Below, in pieces: positions 8,709 to 15,363 of a stretch of DNA of 64,000 nucleotides. Made by a program: the position numbers and the translations under genes. The DNA comes from JACOMS01 sp964352785. Its GTDB lineage: Bacteria > Pseudomonadota > Alphaproteobacteria > Caulobacterales > Maricaulaceae. The notes below the pieces were generated by a model. The model saw only the letters and a program-made list of their open reading frames with translations, was not told the DNA's origin and made no database searches. The first letter of the stretch is position 1. Each line of letters begins with the position of its first letter. The DNA lies in assembly GCA_964352785.1 (NCBI GenBank), contig CAYGTI010000015.1, forward strand, positions 15,139 through 79,138. The letters run 5' to 3'.

Positions 8709-8978
8709 ATGAATATCTCTGTCGAAATTTTAAACCTAAATGATGGGCTTGAACACGATAAGGCGGTCGTTGAAATTAACGCGGATGCAGAAGGATTAGA
8801 ATATCTTATTAAGTTGTTATCAGATTTGAAAAAAAACGGTGATCACTTTCATTTAATGACTCCAGCATGGGGAATGGATGACCTTTCTGATGAAAAATAT
8901 CATCAAAAAAGTGTGTTAGTAAATCATCTTGAAGTAATTAAAAATGATGGGCTGGCGGAGAAAAAAGGGTCAGATTAG
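8709..8978 (+). CDS. Probable immunity protein of cassette 1 (Imm32-like)
   Basis: 89 residues beginning 8 bp after the end of the shifted toxin tail, as immunity genes do. EINADAEGLEYLIKLLSDL followed by HFHLMTPAWGMDDLSDEK and NHLEVI matches what I recall of the Imm32 family. In polymorphic-toxin systems such proteins bind and neutralise the cognate toxin in the cytoplasm. AAGGA ahead of ATG is a good ribosome binding site. The last residues (KKGSD) and the DNA after them recur at the end of the cassette 2 immunity gene, so the 3' end belongs to a shared flank. It is intact even though its toxin is broken, a common pattern for orphan immunity. Confidence 0.7.
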   Translation: MNISVEILNLNDGLEHDKAVVEINADAEGLEYLIKLLSDLKKNGDHFHLMTPAWGMDDLSDEKYHQKSVLVNHLEVIKNDGLAEKKGSD

Positions 8979-9023
8979 TTGTTTAGCAAGATAAAGCGAA
9001 GGGGGTCATGTGACCCACTTCCC

Positions 9024-9100
9024 TGCCACTACCGTGGCCTTTTCCGTCTATAATCGGTTTCCCAAAACCGATTATTTGGCGTAGCCAACCGTCTCCAAAG
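9024..9100 (+). repeat. RHS palindromic element, copy C (between cassettes 1 and 2)
   Basis: 77 bp: TGCCAC-TACC-GTGGC; outer arm CTTT; AATCGGTTT-CCCA-AAACCGATT; TTGGC-GTA-GCCAA; closing arm AAAG. The outer stem is CTTT/AAAG where the genic copies have CTTC/GAAG, a compensated change. The first two thirds still read PLPWPFPSIIGFP, the peptide of the genic copies, although no gene is here. Confidence 0.9.
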
Positions 9101-9157
9101 CAATAAAGCTCTGTTTTACGGCTTGTTATATAGCTCGGCTGTCATCATAGGTAAATC

Positions 9158-10342
9158 ATGCGCTGCTTCACCATAGTCCGCTTGTTCACTGTCATCTTCG
9201 CGGTTCTCGCCTCAAACGCGGCCTATCACCCTAGCGGGCAAGCTGCGTCCCATAAGGCGGCGTGTGACGGGCCACTCCCGTGGCCTTCTGCGGCTTTAAT
9301 CGATGCCCCGCATCGATTCATCGGCTCCGCCGACCCCCTACGAAGCCTCGCCCACGTCGAAGAGACCACCTTGGGCGGCAAGACCACCGACTATGTCTCC
9401 GGCGCGGGGATGACGATTGCGCGCCTGATTGACGGCGTTCCGACCTATGTGCATTCCGATCATCTGGGCAGTCCGAGAGAGTTTAGCACGAGCGCAGGCG
9501 GCCTTGCGGGATGGGCGCATTACTCGCCCTTTGGCGTGGACTATCACTCCAACCTGCCCGGTGACCAAGCTGGGTTCACCGGGCCGCTACCGCGGCCTTC
9601 TGCGGTTATAATTGATCCACCGGATCAATTATTTGGCGATGCCAACCTCCTTCGAAGTATCAAAGACAGCGACACAGGCCTGAACTATATGCAAGCAAGG
9701 TATTATGATCCCATCATCGGGCGGTTCTTGAGTGTGGATCCGGTCACATTCATGGACACGGGAGACCCTAGGTATTTTAATCGATATGCTTATGTAGCAA
9801 ATGACCCAATTAATTTAACAGATGCTCATGGCACGTGTTTGGGGCCAGCGGCGATTCCATGCGTAATTGGAGCGATACGAGCAGGGAAGGCTGCCCACAG
9901 CGGATACAAAGCTTATAAAGGTTACAGGGCGGCACAGGCTGCATCCGCAGCTCTAACGGGAGGCATGCTATTAAACGAAACCCTCAACCAAGTTAATAGT
10001 GAAAATGCAAATAGTGCTGGTTTCCCCGATAGAAAAGCTGCCGAAGAAAGGTTAACCGGAGGAGCAAAACCCGATACCAAAACTGGGCAACGAGAAGTTT
10101 TCGATAATCCCCCTACTGGTGAATCAGCAGACGAAATTTTTGGTGAAATTTCTGGTGCAGAAGGGGTCGATACAAAATCCTCTACAGGAGAAAGGGGGCC
10201 TGTCGATATCGCAACACTTCCAGACGGGAGTAAAGTAATTGATAGAAACTCTGCTACCGGGCCGAGAACTATCGAAACTCAAACAAAATCTGGTAAAACG
10301 AAAACGGAAGTGCGGTTCCCTGAAGACCCGCCGAAGCGATAG
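9158..10342 (+). CDS. Miniature RHS-core toxin, cassette 2
   Basis: 394 residues: signal peptide (MRCFTIVRLFTVIFAVLASN), first element peptide (about 38-63), short RHS core with HSDHLGSPREF and WAHYSPFG, second element peptide (142-167), then RYYDPIIGRFLSVDPVTF. The junction is followed by an alanine/glycine-rich stretch (about 230-270) and a polar toxin module of ~110 residues ending PDGSKVIDRNSATGPRTIET and KTEVRFPEDPPKR. This ending resembles tails of several RHS/CDI toxins (DG.KV..R...GPT.E), but I cannot name the activity. The usual DPxG autoproteolysis motif is altered (DPVT, then DAHG). The toxin part is lower in GC than the core, consistent with exchange of the tail. Confidence 0.85.
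   Translation: MRCFTIVRLFTVIFAVLASNAAYHPSGQAASHKAACDGPLPWPSAALIDAPHRFIGSADPLRSLAHVEETTLGGKTTDYVSGAGMTIARLIDGVPTYVHSDHLGSPREFSTSAGGLAGWAHYSPFGVDYHSNLPGDQAGFTGPLPRPSAVIIDPPDQLFGDANLLRSIKDSDTGLNYMQARYYDPIIGRFLSVDPVTFMDTGDPRYFNRYAYVANDPINLTDAHGTCLGPAAIPCVIGAIRAGKAAHSGYKAYKGYRAAQAASAALTGGMLLNETLNQVNSENANSAGFPDRKAAEERLTGGAKPDTKTGQREVFDNPPTGESADEIFGEISGAEGVDTKSSTGERGPVDIATLPDGSKVIDRNSATGPRTIETQTKSGKTKTEVRFPEDPPKR
9270..9345 (+). repeat. RHS palindromic element, copy D (in frame in cassette 2)
   Basis: 76 bp, as copy A except that the first loop is TCCC and the spacer is TGCGG. Encodes PLPWPSAALIDAPHRF. Confidence 0.9.
9582..9657 (+). repeat. RHS palindromic element, copy E (in frame in cassette 2)
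   Basis: 76 bp, near-identical to copy B: GGCCGC-TACC-GCGGCC, AATTGATCC-ACC-GGATCAATT, TTGGC-GAT-GCCAA, closed by CTTC/GAAG. Same position in the RHS core as copy B. Confidence 0.92.
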
Positions 10343-10353
10343 GTCATATAACA

Positions 10354-10995
10354 GTGGAAAATTATCCAGAGCGTGAAATTGCGCTGCCGAGCAATATTAG
10401 TAAAGTTGGTGAAAAAACCAAAGACATTTTGCTGGCACGCTTTGATGATCTGGTAGAGTTACGTAGAACTCCGCTCGACACCAACGGGCGCGCCAAAAAT
10501 TATACATTCGATTGGCCTAGCACCAAACTAACCGCGCGACCAATTCCCGGCGGAGTTTTATCTTTGGGTGAAGAAGATGATTACGACTTTGATAGAAAGA
10601 TAGATGAATTTTGTGAGTTAGAGAATTTAAGCAAATGCTATTTTTGGGGAATAGGTGCTCAAAAATATGGAATTTTCGCTGGGAATTATAACGAAAAAAT
10701 TAGGGTGTGGATTAAATCTGAACTCATTTTCACTCCCACAATAATTATGTTTGAAGAACAAGATGTGATCTTTCTCTCTCATGAACAATGGCACATGTCA
10801 GTAATAGGCGCTTCGGAAAAAATTATTGAGAGTCTTGAGTCCATTTTTGGTGGCGCGACGAAATTAAAAAACAACTTTCTCGAATGGGTGAATGAAGGAG
10901 CTGTTGGCTATGGAGCTGAGGGTAGGCAGTGGGCTTATGAATATCCTGTCAAATGGTGTGAGTGGGATGAAAATAGCAAAAAAGGGTCAGAATAG
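10354..10995 (+). CDS. Candidate immunity protein of cassette 2
   Basis: 213 residues starting at GTG 11 bp after the toxin stop; no recognisable family. It is acidic and soluble, without signal peptide, rich in Glu, Trp and aromatic residues (KCYFWGIGAQKYGIFAGNY, LSHEQWHMSVIGASEKI, WVNEGAVGYGAEGRQWAYEY). Position directly behind a toxin module, cytoplasmic character and low GC all fit an immunity protein. The ending KKGSE and the following GTGTTTTGCAAGATAAAGCG match the end of the cassette 1 immunity gene, marking the cassette boundary. Confidence 0.7.
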   Translation: MENYPEREIALPSNISKVGEKTKDILLARFDDLVELRRTPLDTNGRAKNYTFDWPSTKLTARPIPGGVLSLGEEDDYDFDRKIDEFCELENLSKCYFWGIGAQKYGIFAGNYNEKIRVWIKSELIFTPTIIMFEEQDVIFLSHEQWHMSVIGASEKIIESLESIFGGATKLKNNFLEWVNEGAVGYGAEGRQWAYEYPVKWCEWDENSKKGSE

Positions 10996-11040
10996 GTGTT
11001 TTGCAAGATAAAGCGAAACGTGCCTTGTGGCCCACTTCCC

Positions 11041-11116
11041 TGCCACTGCCGTGGCCTTTTCCGTCTATAATCGGTTTCCCAAACCGATTATTTGGCGTAG
11101 CCAACCGTCTCCAAAG
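11041..11116 (+). repeat. RHS palindromic element, copy F (between cassettes 2 and 3)
   Basis: 76 bp, sister of copy C with loop TGCC, hairpin 2 AATCGGTTT-CCC-AAACCGATT, hairpin 3 TTGGC-GTA-GCCAA and outer stem CTTT/AAAG. Unlike copy C it is open throughout in the element's usual frame (PLPWPFPSIIGFPNRLFGVA), which creates a spurious open frame at 11001-11225. Confidence 0.9.
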
Positions 11117-11141
11117 CAATAAAGCTCTGTTTTGGAGCCTG

Positions 11142-11159
11142 CACCCGCGAAGGCGGGTG
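11142..11159 (+). repeat. GC-rich hairpin upstream of cassette 3
   Basis: CACCCGC-GAAG-GCGGGTG, a perfect 7-bp stem, lies between element F and the cassette 3 start. No T run follows, so it is not a clear terminator; sequences of this CACCCGC..GCGGGTG type are common dispersed repeats in alphaproteobacteria (from memory). Confidence 0.5.
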
Positions 11160-11234
11160 ACTTATTTAGGGGGCAAAGTGAGACACTACCCTTTTTCACA
11201 AGACGGGCGCTCTATCCTTTGGTAGATATAAATC

Positions 11235-12467
11235 ATGCGCCATTTCATCATCGCCCGCTTGCTTGCCGCAATACTCGCGGCTCTGACCGTATCGGACGCG
11301 ACATGCGAAGCGGCGCTCACGCTCGGCTTTGAGACAACGTCTCACAAGGCGGCGTATGACATGCCACTGCCGTGGCCTTCTTCGGCTTTAATCGATGCCC
11401 CGCATCGATTCATCGGCTCCGCCGACCCCCTACGAAGCCTCGCCCACGTCGAAGAGACCACCTTGGGCGGCAAGACCACCGACTATGTCTCCGGCGCGGG
11501 GATGACGATTGCGCGCCTGATTGACGGCGTTCCGACCTATGTGCATTCCGATCATCTGGGCAGTCCGAGAGAGTTTAGCACGAGCGCAGGCGGCCTTGCG
11601 GGATGGGCGCATTACTCGCCCTTTGGCGTGGACTATCACTCCAACCTGCCCGGTGACCAAGCTGGGTTCACCGGGCCGCTACCGCGGCCTTCTGCGGTTA
11701 TAATTGATCCACCGGATCAATTATTTGGCGATGCCAACCTCCTTCGAAGTATCAAAGACAGCGACACTGGCCTGAACTACATGCAAGCAAGGTACTATGA
11801 TCCCATCATCGGGCGGTTCTTGAGTGTGGATCCTGTCACTTTTATGGATACGGGGGATCCTTCATACTTTAACCGTTATCGGTATTGTTCAAACGACCCA
11901 ATTAACTGCACTGACCCCACAGGACAAAGCGACGTCCTAAAAAAAATCTTCGACTTTGGGGCTGACAAAGCTGTAGCTCAGGCAAATTCAACAATGTCTG
12001 AGGCGGCGACTACGCAGGGCATGTCCAGTATGGATCCGGGCCGGAACACCCGAATGATGAACGACACTTTGGCTGCAGGTGCATTAAGTGTTGCTGAAGC
12101 TGGCGCAAATGCGGCGGCAAATATCGGAGACCAATTAGCAAATGAAGTGCCGTCTTCTGTGATGGAGGGTGATAAAGTTGGGGTGGGAATAGGGCTTGCG
12201 ACAGCACTCATCCCAGCAAGAACACCGGGAAAAAACCAAGCTGTAAGAAACGCAGCGGAGTCAGTTGGTGAATTTTTAGGTGACGCTTACAAAGTCAAAC
12301 GGAATGATAGTAAAGGTTTTGTTGCCATGAGCGCTGACGGCAATAGACGTTTCCGTTCGGATATTGGTGGTCATGGCGACAAGCCGCACGCCCATTTAGA
12401 AATAAAAAATGAGCATGGAAATTTCAAAGATGCCACTGACCAGCATAGAATTTACTATGATGATTAG
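11235..12467 (+). CDS. Miniature RHS-core toxin, cassette 3
   Basis: 410 residues: signal peptide (MRHFIIARLLAAILAALTVS), element peptide (43-68), short RHS core, second element peptide (147-172), RYYDPIIGRFLSVDPVTF and a DPTG. A ~130-residue linker follows (methionine- and alanine-rich), then a toxin module ending DIGGHGDKPHAHLEI, KDATDQHRIYYDD. The GHGD.PH.HLE and DATDQHRIY motifs recur at the ends of polymorphic toxins in my memory of RHS proteins; histidines suggest a nuclease, which is inference. The 5' leader (TTCACAAGACGGGCGCT) resembles that of cassette 1, while the core DNA is nearly identical to cassette 2, so the cassette is mosaic. Confidence 0.85.
   Translation: MRHFIIARLLAAILAALTVSDATCEAALTLGFETTSHKAAYDMPLPWPSSALIDAPHRFIGSADPLRSLAHVEETTLGGKTTDYVSGAGMTIARLIDGVPTYVHSDHLGSPREFSTSAGGLAGWAHYSPFGVDYHSNLPGDQAGFTGPLPRPSAVIIDPPDQLFGDANLLRSIKDSDTGLNYMQARYYDPIIGRFLSVDPVTFMDTGDPSYFNRYRYCSNDPINCTDPTGQSDVLKKIFDFGADKAVAQANSTMSEAATTQGMSSMDPGRNTRMMNDTLAAGALSVAEAGANAAANIGDQLANEVPSSVMEGDKVGVGIGLATALIPARTPGKNQAVRNAAESVGEFLGDAYKVKRNDSKGFVAMSADGNRRFRSDIGGHGDKPHAHLEIKNEHGNFKDATDQHRIYYDD
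11362..11437 (+). repeat. RHS palindromic element, copy G (in frame in cassette 3)
   Basis: 76 bp, as copy A but opening TGCCAC, so the first stem has 5 pairs. Hairpins 2 and 3 and the CTTC/GAAG outer stem are intact. Confidence 0.9.
11674..11749 (+). repeat. RHS palindromic element, copy H (in frame in cassette 3)
   Basis: 76 bp, identical in design to copies B and E and at the same place in the RHS core, between GFTG and the RYYDP block. Confidence 0.92.
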
Positions 12468-12476
12468 AGAGACCTT

Positions 12477-12749
12477 GTGTTCGATTGGATAAAAAAGCTT
12501 ATGAGTAAATCAACTCAAAATCACTGTTGGTATTATACAGGCGATATGCCTGACTTTTATAAAGTCGTATTGGAACCTGCACCTGAGGGAACCTATATTT
12601 TTATCTATGAAAGCGCTCAATCTAAGTTTGCAGAAAAGGATTATCTTCAAGATGATTTAGACGATGCAAAAAGATTTTGTGAGCAAGAGCTTGGCTTGCT
12701 CAAAGGAAGCTGGAAAGAAGATAGTTCGATAATTAAATTGATGGATTAG
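12477..12749 (+). CDS. Candidate immunity protein of cassette 3
   Basis: 90 residues from GTG at 12477 (ATG at codon 9 is an alternative), 9 bp after the toxin stop. Small acidic cytoplasmic protein with YYTGDMPDFYKVVLEPAPEG, FIYESAQSKFAEKDYLQDDL and a Glu/Lys-rich end. I do not recognise the family. Size, charge and position directly behind the toxin support an immunity role for cassette 3. It lacks the KKGS(D/E) ending shared by the other two, so this cassette ends differently. Confidence 0.68.
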   Translation: MFDWIKKLMSKSTQNHCWYYTGDMPDFYKVVLEPAPEGTYIFIYESAQSKFAEKDYLQDDLDDAKRFCEQELGLLKGSWKEDSSIIKLMD

Positions 12750-12908
12750 ACGTAACGGTCAGGAAAAGGGTTAAAAAGTGTGCGTGACAGGACATAGCGA
12801 ATAGTTCCGCTTGACCCTTCTGAAACCTCTCCGAAGTTGACACCAGACATTGCCAAATTGTTTGAATGTGGCTACCGGAGTCGCGGATTATTAAGGGGGG
12901 ACACCAAG

Positions 12909-12934
12909 GTAGCGGCGAGCGCTACGGGTTTTTT
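12909..12934 (+). terminator. Rho-independent terminator after the RHS array
   Basis: GTAGCG-GCGAG-CGCTAC followed by GGG and six T. It lies 160 bp after the last immunity gene and would end transcription of cassette 3. The surrounding 12750-13937 stretch holds only this terminator, the right-hand direct repeats and one RHS-like fragment. Confidence 0.75.
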
Positions 12935-13217
12935 GAGGATTCAGGTTTACCACTGACGGACGAATGTGACATCTTTCCAATATTTGAAGCCGCCGCGCTG
13001 CCTTTAAAAACATACCCTTAGCCCTAAAACCAACAATCTTATCCTCGCTTTCCATTTCACCCCTATATTTATCTTGTTTCTATGCCGAAGGGGACAGGCG
13101 AGCGTTCGTTGATCGTTTTTGGTATAGACGGTGTGAGCTGTAGCTTTTGGGTTGGGAATGAAAACCATTCCTCCAACGCCGACCCAAAAAGCGGGCCACC
13201 GGACATAGAGCGTAGCT

Positions 13218-13264
13218 TGCCCCTACAATGACGCGGATTGACACTCCGCCGAGTAGATTAACCG
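13218..13264 (+). repeat. Direct repeat block a, right copy
   Basis: Matches 7312-7357 (TGCCCCTACAATGACGCGG start, GTAGATTAACCG end) with one substitution and a small change in the middle. See the left copy. Confidence 0.8.
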
Positions 13265-13615
13265 AAACGGCGTGTTTTGGGGAAAGACTGGCAAGCCGTG
13301 TAAGTTGCGTAAAAAGTGTCTTATGAAATTGGGCTTTACTCACCCATTTTCATAAGGCTTCGTTCTATTTAAACGTAAAATGCACTTAAGGGAAACCATA
13401 GGCTCTGTCTCTGACACACCTCCGCGCAGCTTGGGTGTTTTGCAACACGCAGGGCCCCCTCGCCAATCGGAGAAACATCACGGTAATTTGTATCCGTCCG
13501 AGCGGCGGCTGCGCGGGACAGTCCCACCTTTAGGGAAGGCTCCAATATCCGAAGTTATTGAGCGCGCCTCTCGGGGCGCAGAACCGAAATCCACACACCC
13601 AGAAATCGACATTAT

Positions 13616-13654
13616 CCGGGACACCGGAGGGGTTTCTGCATTCAAAAATAAGGC
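13616..13654 (+). repeat. Direct repeat block b, right copy
   Basis: 39 bp matching 7355-7393 with five mismatches (CCGGGACACCGGAGG ... AAAAATAAGGC). Here it is 351 bp from block a. The 13265-13615 stretch between them shows no gene that I can support. Confidence 0.8.
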
Positions 13655-13660
13655 GGCATC

Positions 13661-13816
13661 ATGACCGACAACAAACCCCGGCGCACCCGCGTTCGCTCAC
13701 GCGCTCTCGCCGCCTCGCGCCAAATTGCAGCCATCAGCTACGACACGGCGCTCAACCGCCCGGCGCAATCTATTGATACGGGCGCGACAGGTACGAGAAC
13801 TTGGACAGTGAATTGA
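13661..13816 (+). pseudogene. Short open frame with one YD-repeat-like unit, probable RHS remnant
   Basis: 51 codons from ATG at 13661 to TGA at 13814. After an Arg-rich start it reads ISYDTALNRPAQSIDTGATG then TRTWTVN, close to an RHS/YD repeat (YD..NR....G..TW.Y). It follows direct-repeat block b at the place where cassette 1 has its leader. I read it as a leftover of a larger RHS gene, not as a working protein. A 15-bp tandem duplication (TTTTACGCCCTTCCC) follows at about 13828-13860. Confidence 0.35.
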
Positions 13817-13937
13817 GGATTCTCCTATTTTACGCCCTTCCCTTTTTTACGCCCTTCCCTTGCCGGTCTTTTTCGTGATAGCCCAGAGACGCGAATAAAG
13901 AGGCATAAATAAAGAAGCGCAAACGAAGCGGGGGTAT

Positions 13938-15326
13938 ATGAAACGGTTTATTGGCGGGTTGGTAGGATTAACGGTGATGAGTGCGTTCGCAGCGGCGCAG
14001 ACGAGCGGTCGTTCAGCTCAAAATGTGGCTCCGCCGTCCGAGGTTCTTGATATTTATAATATTGCGGCCGCGCCTTCTGCGGCGCGTATCCAAGATGATA
14101 TTCAGACCCTTGTTGATTTCGGGACGCGCCATACGCTGTCAGAGACTGAAAGCAACACGCGCGGGATCGGCGCGGCGCGGCGCTGGATTTTCGCAGAATT
14201 TGAAAAAATCTCTCAAGATTGCGGCGGATGCTTAGAGGTTATCTATGTCTCAGACACGGTCTCGGGCGAGACCCGTATCCCCGACCCGGTTGAGGTCGTC
14301 AGCGTTCTGGCGATCCAAAAAGGCACGCTGGATCCAAACCGTTATGTGATGATGAGCGGCGACATTGACAGCCGCGTGACTGATCCGCTCAACGGCATAT
14401 CGGACAGCCCCGGCGCGAACGACAATGCCTCCGGTATGGCAGGCGTCATTGAAGCCGCGCGTGTCTTATCCAAGCGCACATTTGCGGGCTCGATTATTTA
14501 CGCAGGGCTGTCCGGCGAGGAGCAAGGGCTTTTCGGGGGTAAAATCGTGGCCCAACATGCGCTGGATCAGGGCTGGGAGATCAAAGGCGTTTTAAACAAT
14601 GATATGATTTCTAACATTGAAGGCCTCGACGGGGTGATCAATAACAGTACCGTGCGCGTCTTTTCCGAAGGCACCCGCGCCACGGAAACCCCCGAAGAGG
14701 CCCGGATCCGGCGTTTCACAGGCGGCGAAGTCGATAGCCCGTCGCGCAACCTCGCGCGCTACATCAAAGCCCAAGCCGATCAATATATGACAAACCTTGA
14801 TGTGATGCTCGTTTACCGCCTCGATCGGTTCCGGCGCGGCGGACATCACCGTCCGTTTAATGTGGCCGGCATCCCCGGTATCCGCATCATGGAAACCCAC
14901 GAGCATTATGATCGCCAGCATCAGGATTTGCGAATAGAGGACGGAATCATTTATGGAGATACTATGGAAGGCGTGAACGCGGATTACGCCGCAAAGCTCT
15001 CGGCGCTCAATGCCATTACCCTCGCAGGTATGGCGGGCGCGCCGCCCTTCCCCGCCAATGTCGAGGCCAGCGGGGCAGTTAAAGCGTCGGCCAAACTCAC
15101 ATGGGAGCGAACAGCGGGTAAAGCGTCGGCGAACCTGATCGGATACCGCGTGCATTGGCGGCTGACGACCGAAGCCGAATGGACACACTCGCGATATGTG
15201 GGCAATGTCACGGAATGGGAATTTACCAACCTCGTTATTGATAATTACTTCTTTGGCGTCTCGGCGGTCGCCAAAGACGGCTCTGAAACCCCTGTTGTGT
15301 TCCCCGGCGCAGCTGGTAGATTCTAA
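13938..15326 (+). CDS. Secreted M28-type metallopeptidase
   Basis: 462 residues with signal peptide (about 1-20, ending AAAQ). The peptidase core shows SGDIDSR (about 136), SPGANDNASGMAGVIEAARV, the catalytic LSGEEQGLFGG, NNDMI and METHEHYDRQHQDL. In most M28 enzymes the first block is GHxDS, with His as zinc ligand; here it is GDID. I recall this variant from related alphaproteobacterial proteins, so it is probably a subfamily trait. A C-terminal fibronectin-III-like domain (about 370-460: LTWERT, YRVHWRLTTEAEW) follows. GGGGGT before ATG is the ribosome binding site. It ends 37 bp before the amidohydrolase and may be co-transcribed, suggesting joint periplasmic peptide breakdown. Confidence 0.88.
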   Translation: MKRFIGGLVGLTVMSAFAAAQTSGRSAQNVAPPSEVLDIYNIAAAPSAARIQDDIQTLVDFGTRHTLSETESNTRGIGAARRWIFAEFEKISQDCGGCLEVIYVSDTVSGETRIPDPVEVVSVLAIQKGTLDPNRYVMMSGDIDSRVTDPLNGISDSPGANDNASGMAGVIEAARVLSKRTFAGSIIYAGLSGEEQGLFGGKIVAQHALDQGWEIKGVLNNDMISNIEGLDGVINNSTVRVFSEGTRATETPEEARIRRFTGGEVDSPSRNLARYIKAQADQYMTNLDVMLVYRLDRFRRGGHHRPFNVAGIPGIRIMETHEHYDRQHQDLRIEDGIIYGDTMEGVNADYAAKLSALNAITLAGMAGAPPFPANVEASGAVKASAKLTWERTAGKASANLIGYRVHWRLTTEAEWTHSRYVGNVTEWEFTNLVIDNYFFGVSAVAKDGSETPVVFPGAAGRF

Positions 15327-15363
15327 GAGTATAACATAATAAAAAAACCAAAAAGGACTACGC

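Noticed and set aside
11001..11225. 74-codon open frame between cassettes 2 and 3
   Set aside because: It reads through palindromic element F and a GC-rich hairpin; the peptide is that of the element, not a gene.
7265..11749. CRISPR array reading of the repeated hairpins
   Set aside because: Copies are 76 bp, irregularly spaced by hundreds of bases, partly inside genes, and there are no cas genes.
13080..13343. 87-codon minus-strand frame
   Set aside because: Overlaps direct-repeat block a and has no recognisable content.
13380..13664. 94-codon plus-strand frame
   Set aside because: Runs into direct-repeat block b; Pro/Arg/Ser-rich with no family and no ribosome binding site.
7053..13700. 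Genomic island integrated at the 3' end of tRNA-Phe
   Set aside because: No second copy of the tRNA 3' end and no integrase gene at this locus; only the direct repeats are supported.
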